Assembly (NCBI GenBank): GCA_021844945.1
Contig: JAKBSJ010000001.1
Location: 124,001 to 188,000 of the forward strand
Length of the DNA stretch: 64,000 nucleotides
Direction of reading: 5' to 3'
Source: Thermoplasmata archaeon
GTDB lineage: Archaea; Thermoplasmatota; Thermoplasmata; Lutacidiplasmatales; UBA184
The notes under the pieces were generated by a model that was not told the origin of the DNA, did no database searches, and saw only the letters and a list, made by a program, of their open reading frames with translations. The position numbers and the translations under genes were made by a program. Positions 41,313 to 49,424 of the stretch are shown here, in pieces (position 1 is the first letter of the stretch; every line of letters starts with the position of its first letter).

Positions 41313-41336
41313 CCCCGGCCCCTCGCGGGGCCGGGG
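41313..41336. terminator. Bidirectional hairpin between acs and satP
   Basis: A perfect 10-bp stem, CCCCGGCCCC/GGGGCCGGGG, with a TCGC loop. On the minus strand it is followed by a T-rich TCTTTCTCT stretch, suiting termination of satP. For acs it lies 166 bp past the stop. A smaller hairpin, CTCCG/CGGAG, lies at about 41291-41305. Confidence 0.6.
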
Positions 41337-41357
41337 AGGAAAGGGTTCGGCCCGGTC

Positions 41358-42008
41358 TCAGATAGGGATTATCTTTCGACCGTAGTTGGTATTCGTCAGG
41401 ATCCCGAACGCCACGTAGACCGCGATCAGGCCCGTGATGAAGATCTCGAGCCCGACCAAGTTCCCGAGCCATCCGGGCAGCCCCGACGTTGCGTAGGCCC
41501 CGCCCGGCGCCATCGTCCCGAACTTGACCGCAAGCAAGATGAACGCCACGGTCAGCCAGAGGAATACCGCCGTGATACCCGCGCCGTGCTTGGGGGCATT
41601 GACCAAGAACGCGAAGGTGAACAGGGCCCAGACGATCGAGAACCACATCAGGTCGACGAGCACTGTAGAGTCTATGGGAGCATACCCGTTGACGAAGGTG
41701 TAATACGCAAGCCAGAAGGCCCCGTAACCCACGAACGCAGTTCCCGCAAAAATCTCTCCCTTTCGCAAGGCGATGATTCCTGCGATGAGCTGGGCTAGGC
41801 CCCCGAACGCAAGGGCCATCGCGAGGACGTTGTCCCCGGAGGAAAACCAATAGCCCGTGTATGCGGTGTTGGCGATCCCCGCCAACATGGTCGTCGTGCC
41901 GAAACCCATCAGTCCAAGGACCGCTGGATTCGCCCAATCCGAGGTCGTCGTCACTGGGGGCTTGTAGTAGTCCTGCGGTACCCCCGCAGGATTGCTGCTC
42001 GCAGCCAT
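41358..42008 (-). CDS. satP: Acetate transporter, GPR1/FUN34/SatP (YaaH) family
   Basis: A 216-residue six-helix membrane protein. The family signature appears as NPAVLGLMGFG (residues about 27-37; NPAxLGL type), and later helices include LAFGGLAQLIAGIIAL and FAGTAFVGYGAFWLAYY. SatP proteins carry acetate or succinate with protons. A TATA box lies about 27 bp before ATG 42008. The convergent acs gene makes acetate uptake and activation the likely joint role. Confidence 0.92.
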   Translation of the reverse strand: MAASSNPAGVPQDYYKPPVTTTSDWANPAVLGLMGFGTTTMLAGIANTAYTGYWFSSGDNVLAMALAFGGLAQLIAGIIALRKGEIFAGTAFVGYGAFWLAYYTFVNGYAPIDSTVLVDLMWFSIVWALFTFAFLVNAPKHGAGITAVFLWLTVAFILLAVKFGTMAPGGAYATSGLPGWLGNLVGLEIFITGLIAVYVAFGILTNTNYGRKIIPI

Positions 42009-42030
42009 GTTGCGCGAGAGTATGGTATTG

Positions 42031-42040
42031 GGATAAAAAC
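42031..42040 (-). promoter_or_regulatory. TATA box of satP
   Basis: GTTTTTATCC on the minus strand, centred about 27 bp before ATG 42008; predicts a leaderless mRNA. Confidence 0.65.
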
Positions 42041-42122
42041 CCTCTGGTGGCGCGGATGGGCGTCTATTCCGTTCTCCGGGGGCCCGACCGGCGCATCCCC
42101 CGCGGGCGAGCTCCGAAGCATT

Positions 42123-42425
42123 ATGTCTCGCGGTACCTCGGTGGGACAGATGCAGGACCGGGCGGACCTGGAACGGATCGTCCCCAATCAGACTCGCGTC
42201 GTACTCACCCGCGACCTATCGGTGATGAACCCCAACTTGGTGCCGGGTGCTCAGGGGCTCGTGATCGGCAAGCTCGCGAACTATACCCTGAAGGTCGCCT
42301 TCCCCCGCGTGACCGTCGGGGTCAACTGGCAGGACTGCGATCTCGTCCCGGGGAAGACGGGGATGCCGACCGATGCGGAGCAGCCGAAGGCGATCCCCAA
42401 GCCGCGCGGGATGGGCGAAGAGTGA
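42123..42425 (+). CDS. Small protein of unknown function, perhaps a beta-barrel
   Basis: Up to 100 residues. The core RIVPNQTRVVLTRDLSVMNP, PGAQGLVIGKL and YTLKVAFPRVTVGVNWQDCD has alternating strands and a central glycine, as in small SH3/KOW-like barrels (inference only). ATG 42123 is inside a TATA-like CATTATG; if that element is used, the better start is ATG 42150 (MQDRADLERI, 91 residues), close to the expected transcription start. Coupled to purT by a GTGA overlap. Confidence 0.6.
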   Translation: MSRGTSVGQMQDRADLERIVPNQTRVVLTRDLSVMNPNLVPGAQGLVIGKLANYTLKVAFPRVTVGVNWQDCDLVPGKTGMPTDAEQPKAIPKPRGMGEE

Positions 42426-43702
42426 GCGAGCGGGCGGCGCTCCCCCGGGTCGCCGGCGTCCCGTTCCGGGACCGGATCGGTACTCCGGGCACGCGGGACG
42501 CCGCACGGGTGCTTCTCCTCGGAAGCGGTGAACTGGGCCGAGAGGTCGCGATCGAGGCCGTCCGCCTGGGCGCGGAAGTCATCGCCGCAGACCGCTACGC
42601 CGGCGCTCCGGCCATGGCCGTCGCGCACCGATCCCACGTCCTCCCGATGACGGATCCCGCGGCGCTCCGCGCGCTCGTGGAGCGCGAGGCACCGGACGTC
42701 ATCGTTCCCGAGATCGAGCAGATCGCTACCTCCGAGCTGGTGGCGCTCGAGGCGGAGGGGTGGACGGTGATCCCGCGTGCGGAATCCGCGCGCGCGACCA
42801 TGGATCGGGAGCGGATCCGCCGGATCGCCGCCGAGCGGGCCCACGTACGAACCAGTGCGTTCCGCTTCGTGGAGTCGGAGGGGGAGGCGAGGAGCGCTGC
42901 CCGCGACGTCGGATTTCCTTGCGTCTTCAAGGCGATGATGTCGAGTTCCGGTCATGGGATGACCGTCCTGCGCTCGGAGGCAGAAATCGCCGCGGCCTAC
43001 CGGGAGGCCAGCGAGCACGGCCGGGTTCCGAGCCCGCGGATCATGATCGAGGAGTTCATCCGTTTCGACCGGGAGGTCACGATGCTCACGCTGCGCCACT
43101 ATGACCCCTCCGGCGCGATCGCCACGACCGTGATGGACCCCATCGCCCACGTACGGCCCGGCACCCTCTATCACGAGAGCTGGCAGCCCGAGCGGTTCGC
43201 CGCGCCGGTCGAGGAGTCGCTGCGGCGGACCGCCACTGCGGTGACCGACGAGCTCGGCGGCGTTGGGATCTTCGGGGTCGAGTGCTTCGTCGCGGGCGAA
43301 CGGGTCTATTTCTCGGAAGTCTCCCCGCGACCTCACGATACCGGCCTCGTCACCCTCGGCAGCCAGTGGAACAGCGAGTTCGCGCTCCATGCGCGCGCGA
43401 TCCTCGGCTTACCCTACGTCGGCCCGGAACCGACCACGCCCGCCGCTGCCCGGGTGATCCTCGGTACCGAGTCCGGGTGGGCCCCCTCCTTCGGCGGACT
43501 GTCCCGCGCAATATCCCCTCCCGGGGTGCGACTCTTCCTCTTCGGTAAGCCTCAGAGCTACCGCGACCGCCGGCTCGGCGTGGCCGTCGCTCGCGCTCCG
43601 ACGACCGAACTCGCGCGTCGGCTGGCCGACGACGCGGCGCGGATCGTGGAGGCCGAACTGCGGGTCGAGAATCCTTCGCCCTCGGAAAGCCATCCGGCTT
43701 GA
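42422..43702 (+). CDS. purT: Formate-dependent GAR transformylase
   Basis: A 426-residue ATP-grasp enzyme that formylates glycinamide ribonucleotide using formate and ATP. VLLLGSGELGREVAIEAVRLG is the N-terminal nucleotide-like fold, EIEQIATSEL follows, and the ATP-grasp core includes PCVFKAMMSSSGHGMTV, FIRFDREVTMLTLRHY and FSEVSPRPHDTGLVTL. GTG 42422 overlaps the small gene upstream. The last 145 bp are antisense to the methyltransferase frame. It works in the same pathway as purF at the left edge. Confidence 0.93.
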   Translation: MSERAALPRVAGVPFRDRIGTPGTRDAARVLLLGSGELGREVAIEAVRLGAEVIAADRYAGAPAMAVAHRSHVLPMTDPAALRALVEREAPDVIVPEIEQIATSELVALEAEGWTVIPRAESARATMDRERIRRIAAERAHVRTSAFRFVESEGEARSAARDVGFPCVFKAMMSSSGHGMTVLRSEAEIAAAYREASEHGRVPSPRIMIEEFIRFDREVTMLTLRHYDPSGAIATTVMDPIAHVRPGTLYHESWQPERFAAPVEESLRRTATAVTDELGGVGIFGVECFVAGERVYFSEVSPRPHDTGLVTLGSQWNSEFALHARAILGLPYVGPEPTTPAAARVILGTESGWAPSFGGLSRAISPPGVRLFLFGKPQSYRDRRLGVAVARAPTTELARRLADDAARIVEAELRVENPSPSESHPA

Positions 43703-44700
43703 GCAGGAGTGTCCGGGGCCGCCGGCGACGCCCGACGCTCGAGCGCTACGAGAACGGCGGCCGCCTCACGCCAACGTGCCGGCGATCGGCCGATCCGTTC
43801 TTCCAGGTCAAGCAGACGTGCCCACGAAGCGGAATCCTCGCGCATCGCTTCGAGTCGCGTCGGGTCGAATCCGAGCGCCGGGGCCACGGCGACGATCTCC
43901 CGCGGCTCCCACGCCGAACCGAAAAGCCCGAGGATCTCGTCCACCGATATACGGCGGAACTCGCGAGAGGACCTCGAGGGATCACGGGCCGGACGGAATC
44001 CCTCGGTTTCGATGCGAGTCGTAAGCCATGTCCATGGGGCGCGAACGAGCCGACGCACCGTTCGGGGAGGGAGACGGCCGAGGTAGATCGAACGCTCCCC
44101 GGCGCCGGGCACGATCTCGATCAGCACCCGCCCTCCCGCCGCTACCGTCCGCTCGATCTCGGCGACGACCTCCGGTAGGGATGCCCCCGCGACCCCGAGC
44201 AGATTTCCGAGCACCACGACCTCGGCAAAGAAGCCGGGGCGGAACGGGAGCCGACGAGCGTCGGCGCGGGCGAATGCGAACCGCGTCGGCGGGGAACGAC
44301 GGAGCGCCTTGGCCGCTGTTCGGAGCATCTCCCTCGAAAGGTCCGCGAGGACCGTGGTTCTACGCGGCGATCCGATCCAGGGCGAAAACCGGCCCGGGCC
44401 GGACCCCAAGTCGAGGCTCCAGCGCCCTTCCGTCACTCGGTGGCGCTCCAAGAACCTCGTTCGAAGGTCGCGGAAGAGGTCCCGCAGCGCGTTCCCCTCA
44501 TAGCGGTCCCACTCCCGCTGGACCCGGTACCGGTCGAGACCGCGGTACCGGGCCCGCGCGCCGCCCCCATCTACTTCGGAGCCGGTGGGAGGATCCCTCT
44601 TCGTGGGCGTATGGGGTCCCGAGCGTTGTCTGGGCCGGTTCGGGCGGTCGGCGAAAGCTCTTATATCCCCACCCCGAGACGAAGGGGCGAGGCTCCTCAT
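43558..44700 (-). CDS. SAM-dependent methyltransferase, both ends uncertain
   Basis: A class I methyltransferase core lies at about residues 60-270: REWDRYEGNALRDLF, SLDLGSGPGRFSPWI (SAM loop), TVLADLSREMLRTA, ARADARRLPF and FAEVVVLGNLLG. No ATG, GTG or TTG occurs between ATG 44700 and this core, so the first 50 low-complexity residues are either real or a non-standard start is used. At the other end the frame runs 145 bp antisense into purT before a stop; the last 45 residues are Ser/Ala/Arg-rich. Substrate unknown. ATG 44700 overlaps the divergent zinc-ribbon ATG at 44699 by two bases. Confidence 0.7.
   Translation of the reverse strand: MRSLAPSSRGGDIRAFADRPNRPRQRSGPHTPTKRDPPTGSEVDGGGARARYRGLDRYRVQREWDRYEGNALRDLFRDLRTRFLERHRVTEGRWSLDLGSGPGRFSPWIGSPRRTTVLADLSREMLRTAAKALRRSPPTRFAFARADARRLPFRPGFFAEVVVLGNLLGVAGASLPEVVAEIERTVAAGGRVLIEIVPGAGERSIYLGRLPPRTVRRLVRAPWTWLTTRIETEGFRPARDPSRSSREFRRISVDEILGLFGSAWEPREIVAVAPALGFDPTRLEAMREDSASWARLLDLEERIGRSPARWREAAAVLVALERRASPAAPDTPAQAGWLSEGEGFSTRSSASTIRAASSASRRASSVVGARATATPSRRSR
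44661..44668 (+). promoter_or_regulatory. TATA box of the zinc-ribbon gene
   Basis: TTATATCC, about 34 bp before ATG 44699. It is also TA-like on the minus strand, but lies inside the methyltransferase frame there. Confidence 0.6.
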
Positions 44701-44842
44701 GCCGTATTACGAATGCCCCAAGTGCGGAGGAGGATACGTCATTGACGTCCCGCCCAGCGCCCACCCGGTATGCGACCGGGAGGGGGCTCGCTTGAAGCGC
44801 ACGAGCGACGCTTCCTACGAGCGTAACGCCCGCGAAGAGTGA
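44699..44842 (+). CDS. Small zinc-ribbon protein
   Basis: A 47-residue gene. It starts MPYYECPKCGGGYVIDVPPS, then AHPVCDREGARLKR, giving CPKC plus a late Cys as metal ligands. A TATA box precedes it and its TGA overlaps the next start (GTGA). Such mini zinc ribbons are common near archaeal translation and membrane genes; no function is assigned. Confidence 0.68.
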   Translation: MPYYECPKCGGGYVIDVPPSAHPVCDREGARLKRTSDASYERNAREE

Positions 44843-45519
44843 GCTCCGCGAAGCTTCTCGACATGGAACGCATCGGCCCCCTGGTCCATCGCGCGGCCCA
44901 TCGCGGCGCACTGCTCCTCATCGCGAGCGCGGTAGTCTATCTGGCCGGCATCGGGATTTCGGCGTCCGTGCTCTCTGGCTATTCGCCGAACGTGACGACG
45001 TTGGCGGAGTTGGGAACCCATTCCCTATCGAGCCTCTCCTACGCCTTCGTCGCGGCGGGAACCCTCTCGGCCCTCCTAGGGCTCGTCGGAGCCCTGTGGA
45101 TCTGGACCGCGTTCCCGGCCCGGTCGACGCGAACCATCGGACTCGTCGCGCTCGAGGTAGGGTTCGTCGGCCAGATGGCGTCCTCGCTCTCCGGCCTGGT
45201 GGGGGGGGCCAACAACCCGATCGCCCAAGATGCGTTCCTCGTCGTCTTCTATGGAGCCATCTCGCTGTCGATGCTCGTCCTCGCTCTGGCCATGCTCCGG
45301 GACCCCCGGTGGGGCGGGTTCCGCCTGTACACGATGATATCCGGGTTCGTGAGCCTAGGCGGGACCATCCTCGCTGCTCGGAATGGCGCTGGACCCCTAT
45401 CGACCGGGGGGGCCGAGTGGATCGCGATAGCCCCGTGGCTGGCCTGGCTCATCGGGGTAGGAGTGCATCTTCTCCGCTTTCGGGTGTACTCCCCCACGAT
45501 CTCCCCCGGGGCAGCTTGA
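44839..45519 (+). CDS. DUF998-like membrane protein
   Basis: A 226-residue protein with six hydrophobic helices (about residues 22-45, 62-88, 97-118, 130-152, 165-185 and 193-215). SGYSPNVTTLAELGTHS after the first helix and the overall six-helix spacing resemble DUF998 proteins. GTG 44839 overlaps the zinc-ribbon stop, so the two are translated together. Function unknown. Confidence 0.72.
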   Translation: MSSAKLLDMERIGPLVHRAAHRGALLLIASAVVYLAGIGISASVLSGYSPNVTTLAELGTHSLSSLSYAFVAAGTLSALLGLVGALWIWTAFPARSTRTIGLVALEVGFVGQMASSLSGLVGGANNPIAQDAFLVVFYGAISLSMLVLALAMLRDPRWGGFRLYTMISGFVSLGGTILAARNGAGPLSTGGAEWIAIAPWLAWLIGVGVHLLRFRVYSPTISPGAA

Positions 45520-45574
45520 ACGCGAGGAGCATCGCAGAGAGGGCCGAACCGCGGGCTCGGATGGCCGACGCAGG

Positions 45575-45580
45575 CTTAAG
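45575..45580 (+). promoter_or_regulatory. TATA-like CTTAAG element of the GHMP kinase
   Basis: GGCTTAAGCGG about 31 bp before ATG 45609. The same GCTTAAGCGG string precedes the gene at 51233 with 28-bp spacing, so it may be a recurring weak promoter type in this genome. Confidence 0.5.
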
Positions 45581-45608
45581 CGGACGAAACTATGGAACGA
45601 GTCGCGCC

Positions 45609-46691
45609 ATGTACACGCTTCGAAGCCGCGCGCCGATGCGGATCAGCTTCGCCGGTGGCGGGACGGACGTGTCGCCCTTCCCCGAACAGGTCGGCGGCGC
45701 CGTCCTGAACTGCACGATCGACAAGTACGCCTACGCGACCCTACGCGTGAACCCCGACGGGAAAGGGATCATGGGCGTCACCAGCGTCGACTACGACGTC
45801 TCCGCCCGCTACGCCGACCCGTCCGAGCTGGCGTACGACGGGAAGCTCGACATCGTCAAGGCCGCCCTCAAAATCCTCCGACCGTCCCGCGGCAGCCGGC
45901 CCGAGGGGGTCGACTCGGTCGATTTCTACCTCCACTCGGACGCACCCCCGGGGACAGGCCTCGGAGGCTCGTCGGCGATGTGCGTCGCCCTCGTCGGCGC
46001 CTTCGCGCACTACCTCAAGGAGCCGTGGACCCCCTACGACATCGCGGAACTCGCCTACCGCATCGAGCGCGAAGAGCTCGGGATGAAAGGCGGGCGCCAG
46101 GACCAGTACTCGGCGACGTTCGGCGGGTTCAACTTCATCGAGTTCTCCGCGGGCCGGACGGTCGTCGCTCCCCTCAAGATCCCCCGGGACGTCCTGAACG
46201 AGCTCGCCTACCGCCTCCTTCTGTGCTACACCGGATCCCGCCGCTACTCCGGTGGGATCATCGAGCGCCAGCAGGCCGGGGTCGCCGAGGGTCGGACCGA
46301 AACGATGGAGGCGCTCGAGGGAACGAAACGGCTCGCGATCGACATGAAGAACGAGCTCCTCCGAGGGAACATCGATGAGATGGGCCGGCTCTTGGACGAG
46401 GGCTGGCAGCTGAAAAAGCAGTTCACCGAGGGGATCACGAACCCGCACATCGACGCCCTCTACGCGAAGGCCCGCGGAGCCGGCGCTCTCGGCGGCAAGC
46501 TGGTGGGTGCGGGAGGTGGGGGCTACCTGCTGCTCTTTTGCGATTTCGAACGACGCAGCGATGTGATCAAGGCCGTGCAGCAAACGGGCGGAGATGCGGC
46601 CGACTTCGCGTTCGAGCTCGAGGGCCTTCAAACGTGGTCGGTCCGCCCTCCCGCGGGCTCGCTTCCCCGTCCCTTAGCCAGCCGACCGTGA
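45609..46691 (+). CDS. GHMP sugar kinase (heptose/fucose kinase-like)
   Basis: A 360-residue GHMP kinase. SRAPMRISFAGGGTDVSPFP is the N-terminal motif typical of D-glycero-D-manno-heptose-7-phosphate and fucose kinases; DAPPGTGLGGSSAMCVALVG is the ATP motif, KGGRQDQYSATFGGFNFIEF the substrate region, and GGKLVGAGGGGYLLLFC the third motif. Likely phosphorylates a sugar for nucleotide-sugar and surface glycan synthesis. ATG 45609; the frame is open upstream but lies antisense or in another frame to the DUF998-like gene. Confidence 0.86.
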   Translation: MYTLRSRAPMRISFAGGGTDVSPFPEQVGGAVLNCTIDKYAYATLRVNPDGKGIMGVTSVDYDVSARYADPSELAYDGKLDIVKAALKILRPSRGSRPEGVDSVDFYLHSDAPPGTGLGGSSAMCVALVGAFAHYLKEPWTPYDIAELAYRIEREELGMKGGRQDQYSATFGGFNFIEFSAGRTVVAPLKIPRDVLNELAYRLLLCYTGSRRYSGGIIERQQAGVAEGRTETMEALEGTKRLAIDMKNELLRGNIDEMGRLLDEGWQLKKQFTEGITNPHIDALYAKARGAGALGGKLVGAGGGGYLLLFCDFERRSDVIKAVQQTGGDAADFAFELEGLQTWSVRPPAGSLPRPLASRP

Positions 46692-46786
46692 ACCGGGCAC
46701 GGTCGGTGCAGGCGGCAGTAGCGGCACTTTTCGGGTTTGACCGGCGGAATCACCTTCCGTAAGCGCCCATACTTCCTCCGGGGCAT
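46628..46786 (-). CDS. Small zinc-finger-like protein downstream of rad50
   Basis: A 52-residue frame beginning 25 bp after the rad50 stop. It reads MPRRKYGRLRKVIPPVKPEK, then CRYCRLHRPCPVHGRL, giving CxxC and CPVH ligands in a very basic context. The same CPVHG ending occurs in the small protein at 7531. The end overlaps the GHMP kinase antisense by 64 bp. Translation is likely from the mre11-rad50 transcript. Function unknown; nucleic-acid binding would fit the charge. Confidence 0.5.
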   Translation of the reverse strand: MPRRKYGRLRKVIPPVKPEKCRYCRLHRPCPVHGRLAKGRGSEPAGGRTDHV

Positions 46787-46810
46787 CCCGGGGCCGAGGT
46801 CGTGGGAGCC

Positions 46811-49414
46811 TTAATCCTTCGACCGCGAACGACGGGAGCGTGTGCGCACCGGCGTGACGGCCGCGGGCTCCTCGATGGCCTCGGTGCGAACCCCCCCGAT
46901 GGATGAGATCCCGTCCTCCTTCCGGGTCTCGAACACGCGGTCCGCCACCGAGCTCAGTTCGAACTCGTGCGACACGAGCACCACCTGAGCGAGGTTCAGG
47001 TCCTCGAGCAGATCGCCCATGCGAACGACCTGTTCCGGGGAGAAGCCGTCCGTAGGCTCGTCCAGGATGAGCGTGTCGAGCCGTAGGCTGCCGAGGGTCC
47101 GGACGACCTTTCCCAGGGCCAGCCGGAAGGCGAGGGCGAGGCTGGTCCGTTCCCCCCCGCTCAGCGCATCGGCCGGGGTCCAGGCTCCGTCGATGAGGAC
47201 GACGGGAAGGAAGGTGGCGTCGATGCGCGCCTCGAGCAGAGGATCGTCGATCAATGTCCGGAAGAACCGTGCTAGGTCGCGCTGAAAGGCGCTCTGGGCC
47301 CCGGCCAGGATCCGCTGTTCCATCGTGATCAGCGTCTCGCGGAAAGCTCCGGAGAGCCAGGCCGCCTTCCGTTCGAGATCCGAGACCTCGCGAAGCAGTT
47401 GGCCTCGCTCTTCCGCCCCTCGCTCTGCCTCGGCGAGGCGCTCGCGCACGTGGTCGAGGTCGCGCTGGACGCCGACCATCTCCATCGTGGTCCGTTCATG
47501 GTCGGCTCGCGCTTCCTGCTCGACGCGACGGAGCCGGTCCAGCTCGTCCCGATGTCGCGGAAGGGTGGCCGCACGTTCGCGGAGTCCGGCGATACGTCCA
47601 CTGCGGCCGGCCCTCCGCTCCTGAAGGCTCCGAACCTCCTCGCGGGCGCGCACCCGATCGTTCTCTCGCTCCCGCCGCGCCGCGACCGCGGATTCGAAGG
47701 ACTCTCGTTCCCTTCGCACGTTCGCAAGCTGCGCATCGAGCTCGGTCCGGCGTCGCTCGATCCCCGACCAACGATCGTGCCAGTCGGCGTCTGCGCTCGC
47801 GCTCGCTTCGTACAGAGTGACCTCGGTTCGCTGGCGCTCGCATGCCGCCACCGCCTCGCGAAGGGCGCTCTCCGCGGTACCGGCCCGCTCTTCGGCCTGC
47901 CGAAGATGATCCCGAGCCAGCTCTCGGCGCTTCTCCGCCTCTAGGAAACGTTCGGCGAGCCGCTCGTACCGTTCGCGCGACCGCCGCTCCTGCTCGAGGG
48001 CCGCGAGGTCGCGCTGGGCCCGATCCAGCGCTCTCGCCGCGCGCGCCAGGCGTTCGATCGCCTCGGCCCGATGCGGTTCGAACGTGCGAGGAGAGACCGC
48101 CTGGTGACACCGCGGACAGATCCCGGCGTGGAGCAAGGACTCGAGCTCGGAGAGCTCGGTTTGGGCCCGGAGGTGTTCCTCGACCGCCGTCTTCTCCGCC
48201 CTTCGGGCCGCTTCAAGTGCCTCGTCGAGCGCGACGAGGGTCCGGGGAGTGGGCTCCGGGGGAGCCTTGGCAGGGCCTTCCTCCCGCGAGCGCTCGGCCG
48301 AGGCTCGGGCGTCGAGCACCTCGCGGTCGGCGCGGACGGACGCGAGTCGGGCTAGTTCCACGCGTTGCTCCAGGGCCGCCCACTCCCCCCGGGCCACCGC
48401 GAGCTCCCGCGCGCGCGTCTCGACCTGGGTTCGTTCGGCTTCGAGCTCGGTGCGCTTACGGTCGAGCTCCGCGCGCTCCGACTCCAGCCGGCGAACGCGC
48501 TCCAGGAGGATCCGCCCTTGGTCCGGCTCGAGCCCGGGTTGTCCGATCTCCGACTCCAGAGCGACGAGGCGGCGCTCGAGGTCCCGGATCTGACCGTCAT
48601 CGCGCCGATCCTCCCGCTCGAGACCCTCGAGCTCGCGAACGTCGCCCTGGATCGCGACGAGAGCTTGGTCCGCGGCGTCCCGGGCGGCCCCGGCCTCCGC
48701 GAGCCGCAAGCTCTCGCGGACCTCGCGTTCGCGGACCTCGATCCGCCGGACCTCTAGCCGATCCAGCTCGATCTTTCGGTCCGCGAGCTCCGTCTCCCAG
48801 TGGAGCAGCTGTTCGGCCTCCCCCTTGCGGATTCTCAGGATCTGCCGGATCTCGGCCGCGACCTCTTTCGCATTCTCGGCAGCGGTGTGGTAGCGCTCGA
48901 GGCCGAGCGCCTTGCGCACAGTCTCGAGGCGCTCCAAGGGATCCTGAGCGAGAACCTCGCGCATCCGCTCTTGCGGTACGTACACGGCCCATCGCCATAG
49001 GTCGGAGTGCGCCCGGGGGTTCGGGTTGTCCGGGAACCGGAACAAGTCGATCACCCGTTGGCGCAGCTCGGTCGCGGAGTAGGCCGCCCGGCTCCCGTCC
49101 TCGGAATAGCTCAGCCGTTCGACCTCGAAGGTCTCCTTGCCCCGTCGGGTGAGGCGCCGGAATTGTCGGCCGATCTCGTAGGAATGCCCGTCGTCCTCGA
49201 GGGTCACCGAGACCTCGGCGTGGGTAGCTCCGTGGCGCACGAGGTAGGTGGCGTCGACCTCGGCGAACCCGAAGAGCGCCATCTCGATGGCATAGAGCAG
49301 AGAGGTCTTCCCGGTGCCGACGTCGCCGGCGATGAGCGTCGTGCCGGCGCCGAGCTCGAGTTCCGCGGACTCGTAGCTGCGGATGTTCCGAAGTCGGAGC
49401 CGGCGTAGCTGCAT
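46811..49414 (-). CDS. rad50: Rad50-like DNA repair ATPase
   Basis: An 867-residue SMC-like ATPase that partners Mre11 in double-strand-break processing. The N-terminal ATPase half has LRLRNIRSYESAEL and Walker A GDVGTGKTS (residues 30-38). Long coiled coils (about 170-430 and 450-700) flank the zinc hook CPRC (Cys433, Cys436) that dimerises the arms. The C-terminal half has ALSGGERTSLALAFRLAL and Walker B LDTLILDEPTDG. ATG 49414 is chosen, 10 bp after the mre11 stop; upstream residues are not conserved. Slightly short coiled coils for the family. Confidence 0.92.
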   Translation of the reverse strand: MQLRRLRLRNIRSYESAELELGAGTTLIAGDVGTGKTSLLYAIEMALFGFAEVDATYLVRHGATHAEVSVTLEDDGHSYEIGRQFRRLTRRGKETFEVERLSYSEDGSRAAYSATELRQRVIDLFRFPDNPNPRAHSDLWRWAVYVPQERMREVLAQDPLERLETVRKALGLERYHTAAENAKEVAAEIRQILRIRKGEAEQLLHWETELADRKIELDRLEVRRIEVREREVRESLRLAEAGAARDAADQALVAIQGDVRELEGLEREDRRDDGQIRDLERRLVALESEIGQPGLEPDQGRILLERVRRLESERAELDRKRTELEAERTQVETRARELAVARGEWAALEQRVELARLASVRADREVLDARASAERSREEGPAKAPPEPTPRTLVALDEALEAARRAEKTAVEEHLRAQTELSELESLLHAGICPRCHQAVSPRTFEPHRAEAIERLARAARALDRAQRDLAALEQERRSRERYERLAERFLEAEKRRELARDHLRQAEERAGTAESALREAVAACERQRTEVTLYEASASADADWHDRWSGIERRRTELDAQLANVRRERESFESAVAARRERENDRVRAREEVRSLQERRAGRSGRIAGLRERAATLPRHRDELDRLRRVEQEARADHERTTMEMVGVQRDLDHVRERLAEAERGAEERGQLLREVSDLERKAAWLSGAFRETLITMEQRILAGAQSAFQRDLARFFRTLIDDPLLEARIDATFLPVVLIDGAWTPADALSGGERTSLALAFRLALGKVVRTLGSLRLDTLILDEPTDGFSPEQVVRMGDLLEDLNLAQVVLVSHEFELSSVADRVFETRKEDGISSIGGVRTEAIEEPAAVTPVRTRSRRSRSKD

Positions 49415-49424
49415 CGCGACGAAC

